DNA of 13,023 nt from UBA1822 sp963615055. Its GTDB lineage: Bacteria; Bacillota; Negativicutes; Veillonellales; Dialisteraceae. Positions 1 to 6,310 of the stretch are shown here, one piece after another. A program made the position numbers and the translations under genes. Location of the stretch: positions 1 through 13,023 of the forward strand of contig CAVEFO010000047.1 of NCBI GenBank assembly GCA_963615055.1, given 5' to 3'. Positions within the stretch are counted from its first letter, which is position 1. Each line of letters opens with the position of its first letter. Under the pieces are notes generated by a model. It had not been told where the DNA came from. It saw only the letters and a list, made by a program, of their open reading frames with translations, and did no database searches.

Positions 1-6
1 AGCGGT

Positions 7-29
7 GTCGCCTTGCGGCGACGATTTTT
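7..29 (+). terminator. short intrinsic terminator-like hairpin
   Basis: A perfect 6-bp stem GTCGCC/GGCGAC with a TTGC tetraloop (7-22) is followed by a T run at 25-29. Read on the plus strand it would end a transcript entering from outside the window. The stem is short. Its first arm, GGTGTCGCC, recurs inverted at 7308-7316, so it may belong to a dispersed intergenic repeat instead. Confidence 0.45.
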
Positions 30-82
30 ATAACGCCTTCGGCGGCCCATCATCCTTCGCTTCGCGCCACTATAAAATGCGG

Positions 83-251
83 CCGAAGGCCGCCACAAAT
101 CAAGCCCTCTTTTGAAGGCGACCTTCCGGTGGACGGTTGCCAGTGGCGCGAAGCGCCGGGAGATAGATGGCACAATGTGAGAAAAAGCTTTCACCGAAGG
201 CCACCACAAATCAAGCCCTCTTTTGAGAAAAGCATCCAGTAGACGGTTGCC
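83..251 (+). repeat. pair of diverged direct repeats, about 59 bp each
   Basis: Copy A (83-141) and copy B (194-251) both begin CCGAAGGCC, share CCACAAATCAAGCCCTCTTT near the middle and end GACGGTTGCC. They differ mainly in the dozen bases after TTTTGA. Copies start 111 bp apart. Copy B contains the left arm of the terminator stem at 213-266, and copy A carries the same AAGCCCTCTTTTGA sequence at 102-115. This suggests duplication of a terminator-containing segment. I recognise no named element. Confidence 0.75.
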
Positions 252-272
252 TTCAAAAGAGGGCTTTTTTTA
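213..272 (+). terminator. intrinsic terminator with 14-bp stem
   Basis: AAGCCCTCTTTTGA (213-226) and its exact reverse complement TCAAAAGAGGGCTT (253-266) flank a 26-nt loop, and a T run follows at 265-270. No plus-strand gene in the window feeds it, so it would serve a gene to the left. The unusually long loop is mostly the tail of the repeat copy at 194-251. Confidence 0.6.
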
Positions 273-360
273 TAAAATTCGGCGGAGCCGCTACCGCTTT
301 TTCTAATAGCTGACAACTGTCTTACGCTTAATAAAAAGCCCGGCGCAATCCCATCGCAAC

Positions 361-389
361 AAAAAAGCCCTGCCTCTCGACAAAGCTTT
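361..389 (-). terminator. intrinsic terminator of the alaS operon
   Basis: On the minus strand an 11-bp stem (AAAGCTTTGTC pairing with GGCAGGGCTTT, three G-U wobbles) is closed by a GAGA tetraloop and followed by a run of six T (plus-strand A at 361-366). It begins 11 bp past the stop codon of the DUF1292 gene, the right place to end the alaS-ireB-ruvX-DUF1292 transcript. Confidence 0.85.
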
Positions 390-400
390 CATTTCTTTCC

Positions 401-676
401 TTACATGTTTTCGTAAATCTCACTCACGGCGTCGAATTCTTCGTCCGTCGGAGGGACGTAAGCGATTTCTCCCGATTCGTCCGTTTCCATTCTGGCCAAA
501 ATAATGTCCGGCTCTTCTTCGTCTTCTGCCGACGCGGGAATGCGGACGAGGGCCGCGAATTGCTTTCCGGCGTACGGAATGACGATATCTTCGACAAATT
601 CCGTCTCATTTCCCTCTGAATCTGTCATGGTCACGACGTTAACCGTTTCCTCTTCCTGCAATATTTCTTCTTTCAT
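401..676 (-). CDS. DUF1292 domain protein (YrzB family)
   Basis: A 91-residue, very acidic protein of the DUF1292 family, whose B. subtilis member is YrzB. No biochemical function is established for the family. The first half has the family pattern of a short beta-rich domain (VTMTDSEGNETEFVEDIVIPYAGKQ, shown here only as its position, residues about 14-38), followed by an Asp/Glu-rich segment and an ordinary helical end. I chose the ATG at 676 because GAGGGG lies 6-11 bases upstream; the reading frame stays open further but that extension overlaps ruvX and is not family-like. It starts 10 bp after the ruvX stop and is the last gene of the alaS operon, matching alaS-yrzL-yrrK-yrzB in Bacillus. 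The family call is firm; the role is unknown. Confidence 0.85.
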   Translation of the reverse strand: MKEEILQEEETVNVVTMTDSEGNETEFVEDIVIPYAGKQFAALVRIPASAEDEEEPDIILARMETDESGEIAYVPPTDEEFDAVSEIYENM

Positions 677-686
677 ACCTAACCCC

Positions 687-1115
687 TCATTTCTTTTGCA
701 TCGCCAAGCGATCCAAGTAGCCTTGCAAAATCGCCACGGCCGCCATTTTATCGATGACTTGTTTTCGTTTTTTTCGGCTGACATCCGCCGCGATGAGCTC
801 GCGCTCGGCCATCACAGTCGTCAGTCGTTCGTCCCAAAATTCTTGATCGATTTGAGGAAATGCTTCCGCGAGCGCCTTGGCAAAATCTTCCGTTCGCTCC
901 GCGCGCATCCCTTTCGTGCCGTCCATGTTGAGCGGCATGCCAATCACGAATGTTTCCGCGCCGTATTGGCGAACGAGTTCGGAAAGGCGTGCAAAATCCG
1001 CCTCGCGCGACTTGCGGCGAATCGTTTCCACGCCCTGCGCCGTCCAGCCGAAAGGATCACTCACGGAAACGCCGATGGTCGCGGACCCGACGTCGAGCCC
1101 CAGACAGCGTTTCAA
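687..1115 (-). CDS. ruvX: RuvX/YqgF: Holliday junction resolvase-like, pre-16S rRNA processing nuclease
   Basis: A 142-residue RNase H-fold protein of the RuvX/YqgF family, a cytoplasmic nuclease. Family members have been linked to 5'-end maturation of 16S rRNA, and some show Holliday-junction activity in vitro. Visible motifs are GLDVGSATIGVSVSD at residues 6-20 (catalytic Asp8), GMPLNMDG at 59-66, FWDERLTT at 93-100 (Glu96) and DKMAAVAILQGYLD at 122-135 (Asp122), so the expected Asp-Glu-Asp triad is complete. Length is typical. The start is a TTG codon at 1115; its TTGA overlaps the ireB TGA stop by four bases, implying translational coupling, and family N-termini begin right at this point, which supports TTG despite a weak GGGG ribosome site. 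Identity is firm; the exact substrate in this organism is inferred. Confidence 0.93.
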   Translation of the reverse strand: MKRCLGLDVGSATIGVSVSDPFGWTAQGVETIRRKSREADFARLSELVRQYGAETFVIGMPLNMDGTKGMRAERTEDFAKALAEAFPQIDQEFWDERLTTVMAERELIAADVSRKKRKQVIDKMAAVAILQGYLDRLAMQKK

Positions 1116-1372
1116 AGGCCCCGATGCGTCACAAAGCTGCGCACAAGCTCTTCCACCAAATCATCCCGATCGATGCCGGCCATGATTTTTCTCGCGTCAT
1201 GCCGACTTGTGATGTACGTCGGATCGCCGGAAAGCAAATAGCCGACGAGCTGCTGCGTGGGATTGTGTCCCGCTTCTTTCAGTGCGGCGTACGCCAATTC
1301 CAAAGCCAACCGCGCCTGCGTATTTTCACCTGGTTCTTTCTTGGTAATCACCATGGTCTCTTCGCCGACCAT
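1112..1372 (-). CDS. ireB: IreB family regulatory phosphoprotein (YrzL, formerly DUF965)
   Basis: An 86-residue protein of the IreB/YrzL family. In Enterococcus faecalis IreB is a small phosphoprotein substrate of the PASTA kinase IreK and lowers cephalosporin resistance. The family core is clear: LALELAYAALKEAGHNP (residues 23-39), QQLVGYLLSGDPTYITSRHDAR (40-61) and the helical end DLVEELVRSF. The N-terminal tail holds threonines 6, 10 and 18, in the region where the enterococcal protein is phosphorylated; whether these are modified is unknown. The ATG at 1372 has a strong AAGGAGGGG site six bases upstream. The gene lies 48 bp after alaS and its TGA overlaps the ruvX start. No kinase gene is in the window. 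Confidence 0.92.
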   Translation of the reverse strand: MVGEETMVITKKEPGENTQARLALELAYAALKEAGHNPTQQLVGYLLSGDPTYITSRHDARKIMAGIDRDDLVEELVRSFVTHRGL

Positions 1373-1420
1373 TCCAATCCCCTCCTTCTGAAACGTCTTA
1401 CTTACGGGAAATATCTGTCC

Positions 1421-4027
1421 TTACTGTATCATATTTTCCAAAATTTTGAAACTTTCCGCAATCGCGTCCGCGAGCTTGGCCGGATTTTTGCCGCCCGCCT
1501 GCGCCATGGCCGGTTTCCCGCCGCCGCCGCCTTCCGCGATTTTCGCCGCTTCGCCTACAGCTTTCCCCATGTGGATGCCCGCCGCGACCGCCGCTTCCGA
1601 CGCCATACCGACGAAATTTACTTTTTCGCCCGCTGCCGCCCCCAGAATCAAAGCGCCGCCGGGGAGTTTCGCCTTCAAAAGATCCGCGGCCTTACGCAAG
1701 TCGTCCATAGACTCTGCGGAAACGACCGCCGCCACATACGGCACGCCGTTCTTTTCTTTCACTTGTTGCAAAATATCGCCGAGCGCGTCCTTGGCCTGCG
1801 CCTGCTTAAGCTTGGCGATTTCCTGCTCCGCCGCTTTGAGCTGCGCAAGCGTTTTTTCGATACGTTCACAAATTTCTTCCGGTTTCCCTTTGAGAAGCGC
1901 CGCTGCGTCCTGCATCATCCTACGTTCGGAAACGGTCGATGCATAGGCCGCTTCACCCGTCACGGCTTCGATGCGACGCACACCCGAACCGATGCCGCCT
2001 TCGGACACAATACGGAAAATCCCGATTTCACCCGTATTTTTAACGTGCGTGCCGCCGCAAAGTTCCCGACTGTAGTCCGGAATCGTCACGACGCGCACGA
2101 CATCGCCGTATTTTTCGCCAAAGAGCGCCATCGCTCCCAGTTTCTTCGCTTCGTCAATCGGCATTTCGCAAATTTCGACGTCCTTCGCCTTGATAACTTC
2201 CGCATTCACGAGCGCTTCGACCGCCTCGATCTGCGCCGCCGTAAGCGCCTCCGGATACGTGAAATCGAAACGAAGGCGATCCGGCAAGACAAGCGAGCCT
2301 GCCTGACTGACCGTATTCCCCAAGACATGCTGAAGCGCGGCCTGCAACATATGCGTGCCGGTATGGTTCCGCGCGACCGATTCGCGGCGCACGCGATCCA
2401 CGACCGCTTCGATCGTTGCTCCTTCGGTGACCGTCCCTTCCGTGACCGTCCCGATGAGATAGGTGATCCCGTCAGGAAGTTTCTTCGTATTTTCGACGGA
2501 AATCACGCCCGACGGCGCGACCAGCCATCCCGTGTCCCCGACTTGGCCGCCGCCTTCGGCATGGAACGGATTATTTTGCAAAACGACCGTGACTTCCTCG
2601 CCATCGGAGGCCTGCGCAATTTCTTTTCCTTCTTTTCCGAGGAGCACGAGCGTCGTCTTCCCGTCCTTGTCCTCCGTCGTCAATGTCTCGGCGGAGAGCT
2701 TCGTCGTATCCGGCGTCGCCACGTGCATGGACACCTTCGCTCTTGCGCTTCTGGCCCGTTCCTTCTGCTCAGCCATCGCCGCCTCAAAGCCCGCTTCATC
2801 GATGGAAAGTCCCGCCTCGGACGCGATTTCCTGCGTCAATTCCCACGGGAAACCATACGTGTCATACAGCTTGAAGACGTCTGTCCCAGAAAGAACGGAC
2901 GACTGTTTTTTCTTCGTATCTTCCAGCATTTCGGAGAGCAAATCCGTCCCGGCATTAAGCGTCTGCTGGAAACGGCCTTCTTCGGTGGCAGCGATTTTCT
3001 TGATGAAATCCTGTTTCTCCGAGAGATCCGGATACGCCGGCTTCATCATATCGACCACTTCATCGATCATCTGCGCGATGAAAGGCCCTTCGATCCCGAG
3101 GAGTTTCCCGTGGCGTACCGCACGGCGAAGCAAGCGACGAAGCACATAACCGCGCCCTTCGTTGGACGGGAGCACACCGTCGGAAATAAGATTGGCAATC
3201 GCGCGCGTATGGTCGGAAATGACTTTTAGCGACACGTCCGAACTCTCCGCCGCGCCGTAGGATTTCCCCGCCAAATGCGCCGCGCGCTCGATGATGGGGA
3301 AGAACAAATCCGACTCAAAATTGTTTTTCTTCTTCTGCATCACAGCCGAGAGACGCTCCAGCCCCGCGCCCGTGTCAATGTTTTTCTTTTCCAGCGGCAA
3401 ATACGTGCCGTCCTTTTGCCGATCAAATTGGGTAAAAACAAGATTCCAGATTTCCAGGAAACGGTCTCCGTCCCCGCCCATCTGATTTTCCGGGTCCGTA
3501 CCGAATTCCTCGCCCTGGTCGTAAAAAATTTCCGAATCCGGGCCGCAAGGACCTTCCCCGATTTCCCAGAAATTGTCCGAAAGCGGATAAATGTGATCAT
3601 CCGGAATGCCGATGAAGCTGTGCCAATAATCGCGCGCCTCATTGTCCTCCGGATAAATCGTCACATAGAGGCGCTCTTTTTCAAGCGCGAGGACTTCCGT
3701 CAGAAATTCCCACGCCCACGTGATGGCTTCCTTCTTGAAATAATCGCCGAACGAAAAGTTTCCGAGCATTTCAAAGAAAGTATGATGCCGCGCCGTGCGC
3801 CCGACATTTTCGATATCGCCCGTGCGGATACATTTCTGCGCCGTCGTCACGCGATGCCGCGGCGGCTCCACCTTCCCCGTGAAATACGGTTTCAATGGCG
3901 CCATACCGGCCCCGATCAAAAGCAGACTCGGATCGTTTTGCGGCACGAGCGAATAACTCGGCAGACGCAAATGCCCCTTTGTCTCAAAGAACGAAAGATA
4001 TTGTTCACGGATTTCATTTCCCTTCAT
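1421..4027 (-). CDS. alaS: alanyl-tRNA synthetase
   Basis: A full-length 868-residue class II synthetase that charges tRNA-Ala with alanine and clears mischarged Ser/Gly-tRNA-Ala. The catalytic core opens with the family N-terminus (IREQYLSFF, residues 5-14) and has RTARHHTFFEMLGNFSFGDY at 77-96 and GAGLERLSAVMQ near 220-231. The editing domain shows the zinc motifs H555-x3-H559 (NHTGTH) and C657-x3-H661 (ELCGGTH). A coiled-coil stretch (about 712-747) leads into the C-Ala/DHHA1 domain, with the glycine-rich GEAAKIAEGGGGGKP around 825-839. I chose the ATG at 4027 because GGGAGGA lies just upstream. A TTG 54 bases earlier would overlap the predicted -10 box. It leads the alaS-ireB-ruvX-DUF1292 operon. 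The short leader has no T-box, unlike thrS in this window. Confidence 0.98.
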   Translation of the reverse strand: MKGNEIREQYLSFFETKGHLRLPSYSLVPQNDPSLLLIGAGMAPLKPYFTGKVEPPRHRVTTAQKCIRTGDIENVGRTARHHTFFEMLGNFSFGDYFKKEAITWAWEFLTEVLALEKERLYVTIYPEDNEARDYWHSFIGIPDDHIYPLSDNFWEIGEGPCGPDSEIFYDQGEEFGTDPENQMGGDGDRFLEIWNLVFTQFDRQKDGTYLPLEKKNIDTGAGLERLSAVMQKKKNNFESDLFFPIIERAAHLAGKSYGAAESSDVSLKVISDHTRAIANLISDGVLPSNEGRGYVLRRLLRRAVRHGKLLGIEGPFIAQMIDEVVDMMKPAYPDLSEKQDFIKKIAATEEGRFQQTLNAGTDLLSEMLEDTKKKQSSVLSGTDVFKLYDTYGFPWELTQEIASEAGLSIDEAGFEAAMAEQKERARSARAKVSMHVATPDTTKLSAETLTTEDKDGKTTLVLLGKEGKEIAQASDGEEVTVVLQNNPFHAEGGGQVGDTGWLVAPSGVISVENTKKLPDGITYLIGTVTEGTVTEGATIEAVVDRVRRESVARNHTGTHMLQAALQHVLGNTVSQAGSLVLPDRLRFDFTYPEALTAAQIEAVEALVNAEVIKAKDVEICEMPIDEAKKLGAMALFGEKYGDVVRVVTIPDYSRELCGGTHVKNTGEIGIFRIVSEGGIGSGVRRIEAVTGEAAYASTVSERRMMQDAAALLKGKPEEICERIEKTLAQLKAAEQEIAKLKQAQAKDALGDILQQVKEKNGVPYVAAVVSAESMDDLRKAADLLKAKLPGGALILGAAAGEKVNFVGMASEAAVAAGIHMGKAVGEAAKIAEGGGGGKPAMAQAGGKNPAKLADAIAESFKILENMIQ

Positions 4028-4070
4028 ATCGGTTCCTCCCAAGGCCGGAATGCTTGTGTAATATTTTTTA

Positions 4071-4099
4071 ATTATACGCAATCGGTGCGACTTTGTCGA
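4071..4099 (-). promoter_or_regulatory. sigma-A-type promoter of the alaS operon
   Basis: On the minus strand TCGACA (4094-4099, five of six matches to TTGACA) is separated by 17 bp from a perfect TATAAT (4071-4076). Transcription should start near 4064, giving a leader of about 37 nt before the alaS ATG, too short for a T-box or other large riboswitch. Confidence 0.75.
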
Positions 4100-4132
4100 T
4101 AAAAAAATACGAAATGATTTCCTTTTTTCGTG

Positions 4133-4157
4133 TGCTATAATAATGAAAAAGAGGTGA
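4133..4157 (+). promoter_or_regulatory. extended -10 promoter and ribosome site of the nitrilase-family gene
   Basis: TGCTATAAT at 4133-4141 is a perfect extended -10 (TGn-TATAAT), with no good -35 at 17 bp. The ribosome site AGAGGTGA follows at 4150-4157, four bases before the ATG. Transcription from this box would give a leader of only about 13-15 nt. It lies back-to-back with the alaS promoter in an intergenic space of about 134 bp. Confidence 0.6.
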
Positions 4158-4161
4158 GATC

Positions 4162-4932
4162 ATGCGTATTGCCATGTTGCAAACAGATGCGGCCGCCGGC
4201 GATGTCGTCCACAATACGGAGCACAGCCTTTCGCTCATCGAGCGCGCCGCGAAATCCACCGATTGGATTCTTTTGCCCGAACTCTGGACCATCGGCTGCG
4301 ATTTTCGTCGTCTGGAGGAAACGTCCGTGACGCTCTCGTCCGATCTCATCTCCCGCCTCGGCCGCATGGCGCGGCATTTCGGTGTGACAATTGCCGCCGG
4401 GACGCTGCCGCTCCGAGAGCAGGGCCGTATAACAAATACAATGCTCATTTTTTCTCCGAACGGAAACATCATGGCGCGCTACAGCAAACGTCATCTTTTC
4501 CACAGCTATCTGGAAGGAAAACTCATGACCGCGGGCGACGCGCTCCTTTCGGAAAATATCGGCGGCATCCAAACCGGCGCGGCAATCTGCTACGAAATAT
4601 ATTTTCCGAAAGCGTTTCGTCAAATGGCGAAAAGAGGCACGACGCTCGTCCTCGTCCCGGCGTCATGGCCGCTCCTTCATATCGAAAAATGGGAAATCCT
4701 CGTCCGCGCCCGCGCAATTGAAAACGGCATGTATCTCTGCGCCGTCAATATGTGCGGCACCTACCACGGCATCCGCCTCGGCGGCCATTCCCTCTTCGTC
4801 GACCCCGAAGGACGTGTCCTCGTCCGCGGCGACACGGAGGAACACATCTACTACGCGGAATATGAAGAAGAGAAATACAAAGATTTAGGCAAGCAGCTGG
4901 CCGTCATCCGAGATGTCCGGGAGAGCCGCTAG
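4162..4932 (+). CDS. carbon-nitrogen hydrolase (nitrilase superfamily)
   Basis: A 256-residue cytoplasmic amidohydrolase of the nitrilase superfamily, which cleaves amide-type C-N bonds through a Glu-Lys-Cys triad. All three residues are visible: Glu40 in LLPELW, Lys109 in YSKRHLF and Cys143 in AAICYEIYFP; Glu118 in SYLEG fits the second structural glutamate. Late motifs are LVLVPASWP and RARAIENGMYLCAVNMCG, which places it near omega-amidase/YafV-like and plant-NIT-type branches, not true nitrilases. The substrate cannot be read from sequence. The length is normal. The ATG at 4162 is supported by AGAGGTGA. The gene stands alone, divergent from alaS. The last two codons and the TAG stop form the first unit (CCGCTAG) of the heptamer array downstream, so the C-terminus may have been set by repeat expansion. 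I see no terminator directly after it. Confidence 0.88.
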   Translation: MRIAMLQTDAAAGDVVHNTEHSLSLIERAAKSTDWILLPELWTIGCDFRRLEETSVTLSSDLISRLGRMARHFGVTIAAGTLPLREQGRITNTMLIFSPNGNIMARYSKRHLFHSYLEGKLMTAGDALLSENIGGIQTGAAICYEIYFPKAFRQMAKRGTTLVLVPASWPLLHIEKWEILVRARAIENGMYLCAVNMCGTYHGIRLGGHSLFVDPEGRVLVRGDTEEHIYYAEYEEEKYKDLGKQLAVIRDVRESR

Positions 4933-5016
4933 CCGTTATCCGTTGACCGTTAGCCGTTATCCGTTGACCGTTAGCCGTTAGCCGTTGACCGTTGACCGCT
5001 AGCCGCTAGCCGTTAT
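4926..5016 (+). repeat. tandem array of 13 heptanucleotide repeats, CCGTTRN type
   Basis: Thirteen uninterrupted 7-bp units run from 4926 to 5016. In order they are CCGCTAG, CCGTTAT, CCGTTGA, CCGTTAG, CCGTTAT, CCGTTGA, CCGTTAG, CCGTTAG, CCGTTGA, CCGTTGA, CCGCTAG, CCGCTAG and CCGTTAT. Variation is confined to position 4 and the last two bases. The three-unit pattern TAT-TGA-TAG occurs twice, pointing to multi-unit duplication. The first unit holds the stop codon of the upstream hydrolase. A short inverted match (ATAACGGTCAAC) lies at 7197-7208. It resembles the short tandemly repeated heptamers known from cyanobacterial genomes in style, not in sequence. Confidence 0.95.
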
Positions 5017-5229
5017 CCATGCATGAAATACTTTGCTCTCATGTGTACTGTAAACGATACCTATACCTAATTTTTCGTACACTAAATCTTTCTTGAGAAA
5101 GCAAGAATCTCAGTGCCAACAAAAATTCTTCATGCTCGGTAAACGGTTATACGGATCACGGCGAACGGCCCTCAGAATCCTAATTCACTCCCAATATATC
5201 CAAAGTTTTCCAAACAAGGAGGTCCCCCC
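5017..5229. other. AT-rich spacer upstream of the crotonase gene
   Basis: No gene is supported here. The stretch is clearly more AT-rich than its neighbours. It contains a small hairpin CTTTC-TTGA-GAAAG and an inverted pair GTGTAC/GTACAC flanking about 27 bp around 5043-5081, which could be an operator but may be chance. A promoter for the downstream gene is expected here; I could not find a convincing -35/-10 pair. The spacer ends in the strong AAGGAGGT ribosome site at 5216-5223. Confidence 0.5.
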
Positions 5230-6027
5230 ATGCAGTATGAAAGAATTCATTACGAGACGGACGGCGGCATTGCCACATTGACACTCGATTACGCGCCGAC
5301 GCTCAATGCCCTTGACATGAAAATGGCACTCGAAGTCGAAGACGCATTGAAAATCGCCGAAGCCGATGAAGCTGTCAAAGTCGTCATTTTGACGGGAGCC
5401 GGGCGCGCGTTTTCTGCCGGCGGCGACATCGGTTTCATGAAAGCCCATTGCGACGAGCCGAATTTTGCCAAAGAATCCATGGCGCCTTTAGCCGGCAAAC
5501 TCTCCGAGCTTGTACTGCAGATGAAAAAAATGTCGAAACTCATTCTCTGCGCCGTCGGCGGAGCCTGTGCGGGCGGCGCGGCGAATTTGGCTTTCGGCTG
5601 TGATTTCGTCTTCGCCTCGGAAAATGCCAAATTTCTCCAAGCCTTCGTCGGCATCGGCCTTTGTCCCGACACCGGCGGCGCCTTCACCGTCCCGCGCATG
5701 ATCGGCACGCACCGCGCCATGGACCTCTTCGTGACCGGCCGCGCCGTCAGCGCCGAAGAAGCCAAAACGATTGGCCTCATCAAAGATATCACAACGAAAG
5801 AAGACCTCATGCCCACCGTCCGCGCCTTCGCGGAAAAACTCACGAAAGGTCCGACGCTCGCCTATCGAAACATGAAACACCTCCTCTACGAAAGCATGTA
5901 CAAAGACTACGAGACATTTATGAAGGCCGAGGCCGTCCTCCTCGCCGAATGTTCCTCCTCGGAAGATTTCAAAGAAGGCATCACCGCCTTCCTCGAAAAA
6001 CGTCCGGCAAATTTCAAAGGAAAATAA
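5230..6027 (+). CDS. enoyl-CoA hydratase/isomerase family protein, probably isomerase-type (PaaG/ECI-like)
   Basis: A 265-residue crotonase-fold protein acting on acyl-CoA thioesters. The oxyanion-hole segments are present: RAFSAGGDI (residues 59-67) and GGACAGGAANLAFGCD (110-125). The two glutamates of classical enoyl-CoA hydratase (Glu144 and Glu164 in the rat enzyme) are replaced here by Asn119 and Phe139. Instead the loop reads FVGIGLCPDTGG, placing Asp147 where PaaG and Delta3-Delta2-enoyl-CoA isomerases have their catalytic aspartate. I therefore infer double-bond isomerisation and not hydration; the exact substrate is unknown. The C-terminus (SSEDFKEGITAFLEKRPANFKGK) is the usual family end. 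The start is fixed by AAGGAGGT six bases upstream. It is a single-gene unit with its own terminator and no beta-oxidation or butyrate genes beside it. Confidence 0.88.
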   Translation: MQYERIHYETDGGIATLTLDYAPTLNALDMKMALEVEDALKIAEADEAVKVVILTGAGRAFSAGGDIGFMKAHCDEPNFAKESMAPLAGKLSELVLQMKKMSKLILCAVGGACAGGAANLAFGCDFVFASENAKFLQAFVGIGLCPDTGGAFTVPRMIGTHRAMDLFVTGRAVSAEEAKTIGLIKDITTKEDLMPTVRAFAEKLTKGPTLAYRNMKHLLYESMYKDYETFMKAEAVLLAECSSSEDFKEGITAFLEKRPANFKGK

Positions 6028-6034
6028 GAAACGC

Positions 6035-6079
6035 CAATCAAAAAGCACTCCTCATTTCGAAAGGAGTGCTTTTTGATTG
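6035..6079 (+). terminator. intrinsic terminator after the crotonase gene
   Basis: A perfect 18-bp inverted repeat (CAATCAAAAAGCACTCCT at 6035-6052 and its complement at 6062-6079) encloses a 9-nt loop. The GC part of the stem is followed by TTTTT on the plus strand, and by the matching T run on the minus strand. It starts 7 bp after the crotonase stop codon and can act in both directions. Confidence 0.9.
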
Positions 6080-6274
6080 TGAGACGCACCGCTGTCGTCT
6101 TCCTCTGCTTTGGCGGCACAAATGAAAAAATCCGTTCTGCTGATAGCGATGAGAGCCCTTGCTTAATTTTTGAATCATCTTATCAGCAGGCTCATGATAG
6201 CCGGAAGCTTAAACCCCGGAACATAGATTCGCAAGCCAAGTGCAAGCACCCGGCTCCAAGTTCCCTTCTCCACT
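6080..6274. other. structured intergenic stretch, possible small RNA on the minus strand
   Basis: No credible protein gene lies here, yet the stretch is rich in pairing potential. On the minus strand one hairpin closes with GGAAC/GTTCC around GCCGGGTGC/GCACTTGGC. A second pairs CTGCTGATA with TATCAGCAG (plus-strand 6137-6145 and 6181-6189), reinforced by an inner GATGA/TCATC, and is followed by AACGG and six T (plus-strand A at 6125-6130). That order, structured body then hairpin then T run, is what a terminated small RNA would show. I could not match it to 6S, SRP, tmRNA, RNase P or a riboswitch I know, and found no promoter. Confidence 0.3.
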
Positions 6275-6302
6275 AAAAAAAAACGACGCACACGCGCCGT
6301 TT
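6275..6302 (-). terminator. intrinsic terminator of the NlpC/P60 gene
   Basis: On the minus strand AAACGGCGC pairs with GCGTCGTTT (9 bp, one G-U) around a GTGT loop, followed by a run of T (plus-strand A at 6275-6283). The stem ends 8 bp past the stop codon of the peptidase gene. Confidence 0.88.
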
Positions 6303-6310
6303 TCCGTATC

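Larger units (their letters stand above)
1..360. other. non-coding intergenic region with repeats and hairpins
   Basis: I see no credible gene in this stretch. It holds two terminator-like hairpins on the plus strand (7-29 and 213-272), two diverged copies of a repeat of about 59 bp (83-141 and 194-251), the palindrome GCGGCC-GAA-GGCCGC at 79-93, and two inverted copies of the 12-mer CGCTTCGCGCCA (58-69 and 144-155). The 12-mer also occurs at 7280-7291. It reads as repeat-rich spacer between an unseen left neighbour and the end of the alaS operon. Confidence 0.7.

Noticed and set aside
950..3229. Very long open frame (759 codons) on the plus strand opposite alaS
   Set aside because: It is antisense to the unmistakable alaS gene. 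Its Arg/His/Phe-rich translation resembles no protein family and is the typical mirror of GC-rich codon use.
4028..4081. Upstream TTG extension of alaS by 18 residues
   Set aside because: It would overlap the predicted -10 box, has no ribosome site, and AlaRS proteins begin near the ATG at 4027.
4926..5016. Possible CRISPR array
   Set aside because: The units are contiguous 7-mers without unique spacers, and no cas genes are present.
5093..5281. Small plus-strand frame running into the crotonase start
   Set aside because: It has no family-like content and would overlap the strongly supported crotonase gene in another frame.
6080..6274. 6S RNA, SRP RNA or a known riboswitch
   Set aside because: I could not match the sequence to the conserved motifs of these families; only generic pairing is visible.
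6073..6276. 67-codon plus-strand frame between two terminators
   Set aside because: It begins inside the terminator stem, lacks a ribosome site, and covers the structured non-coding stretch.
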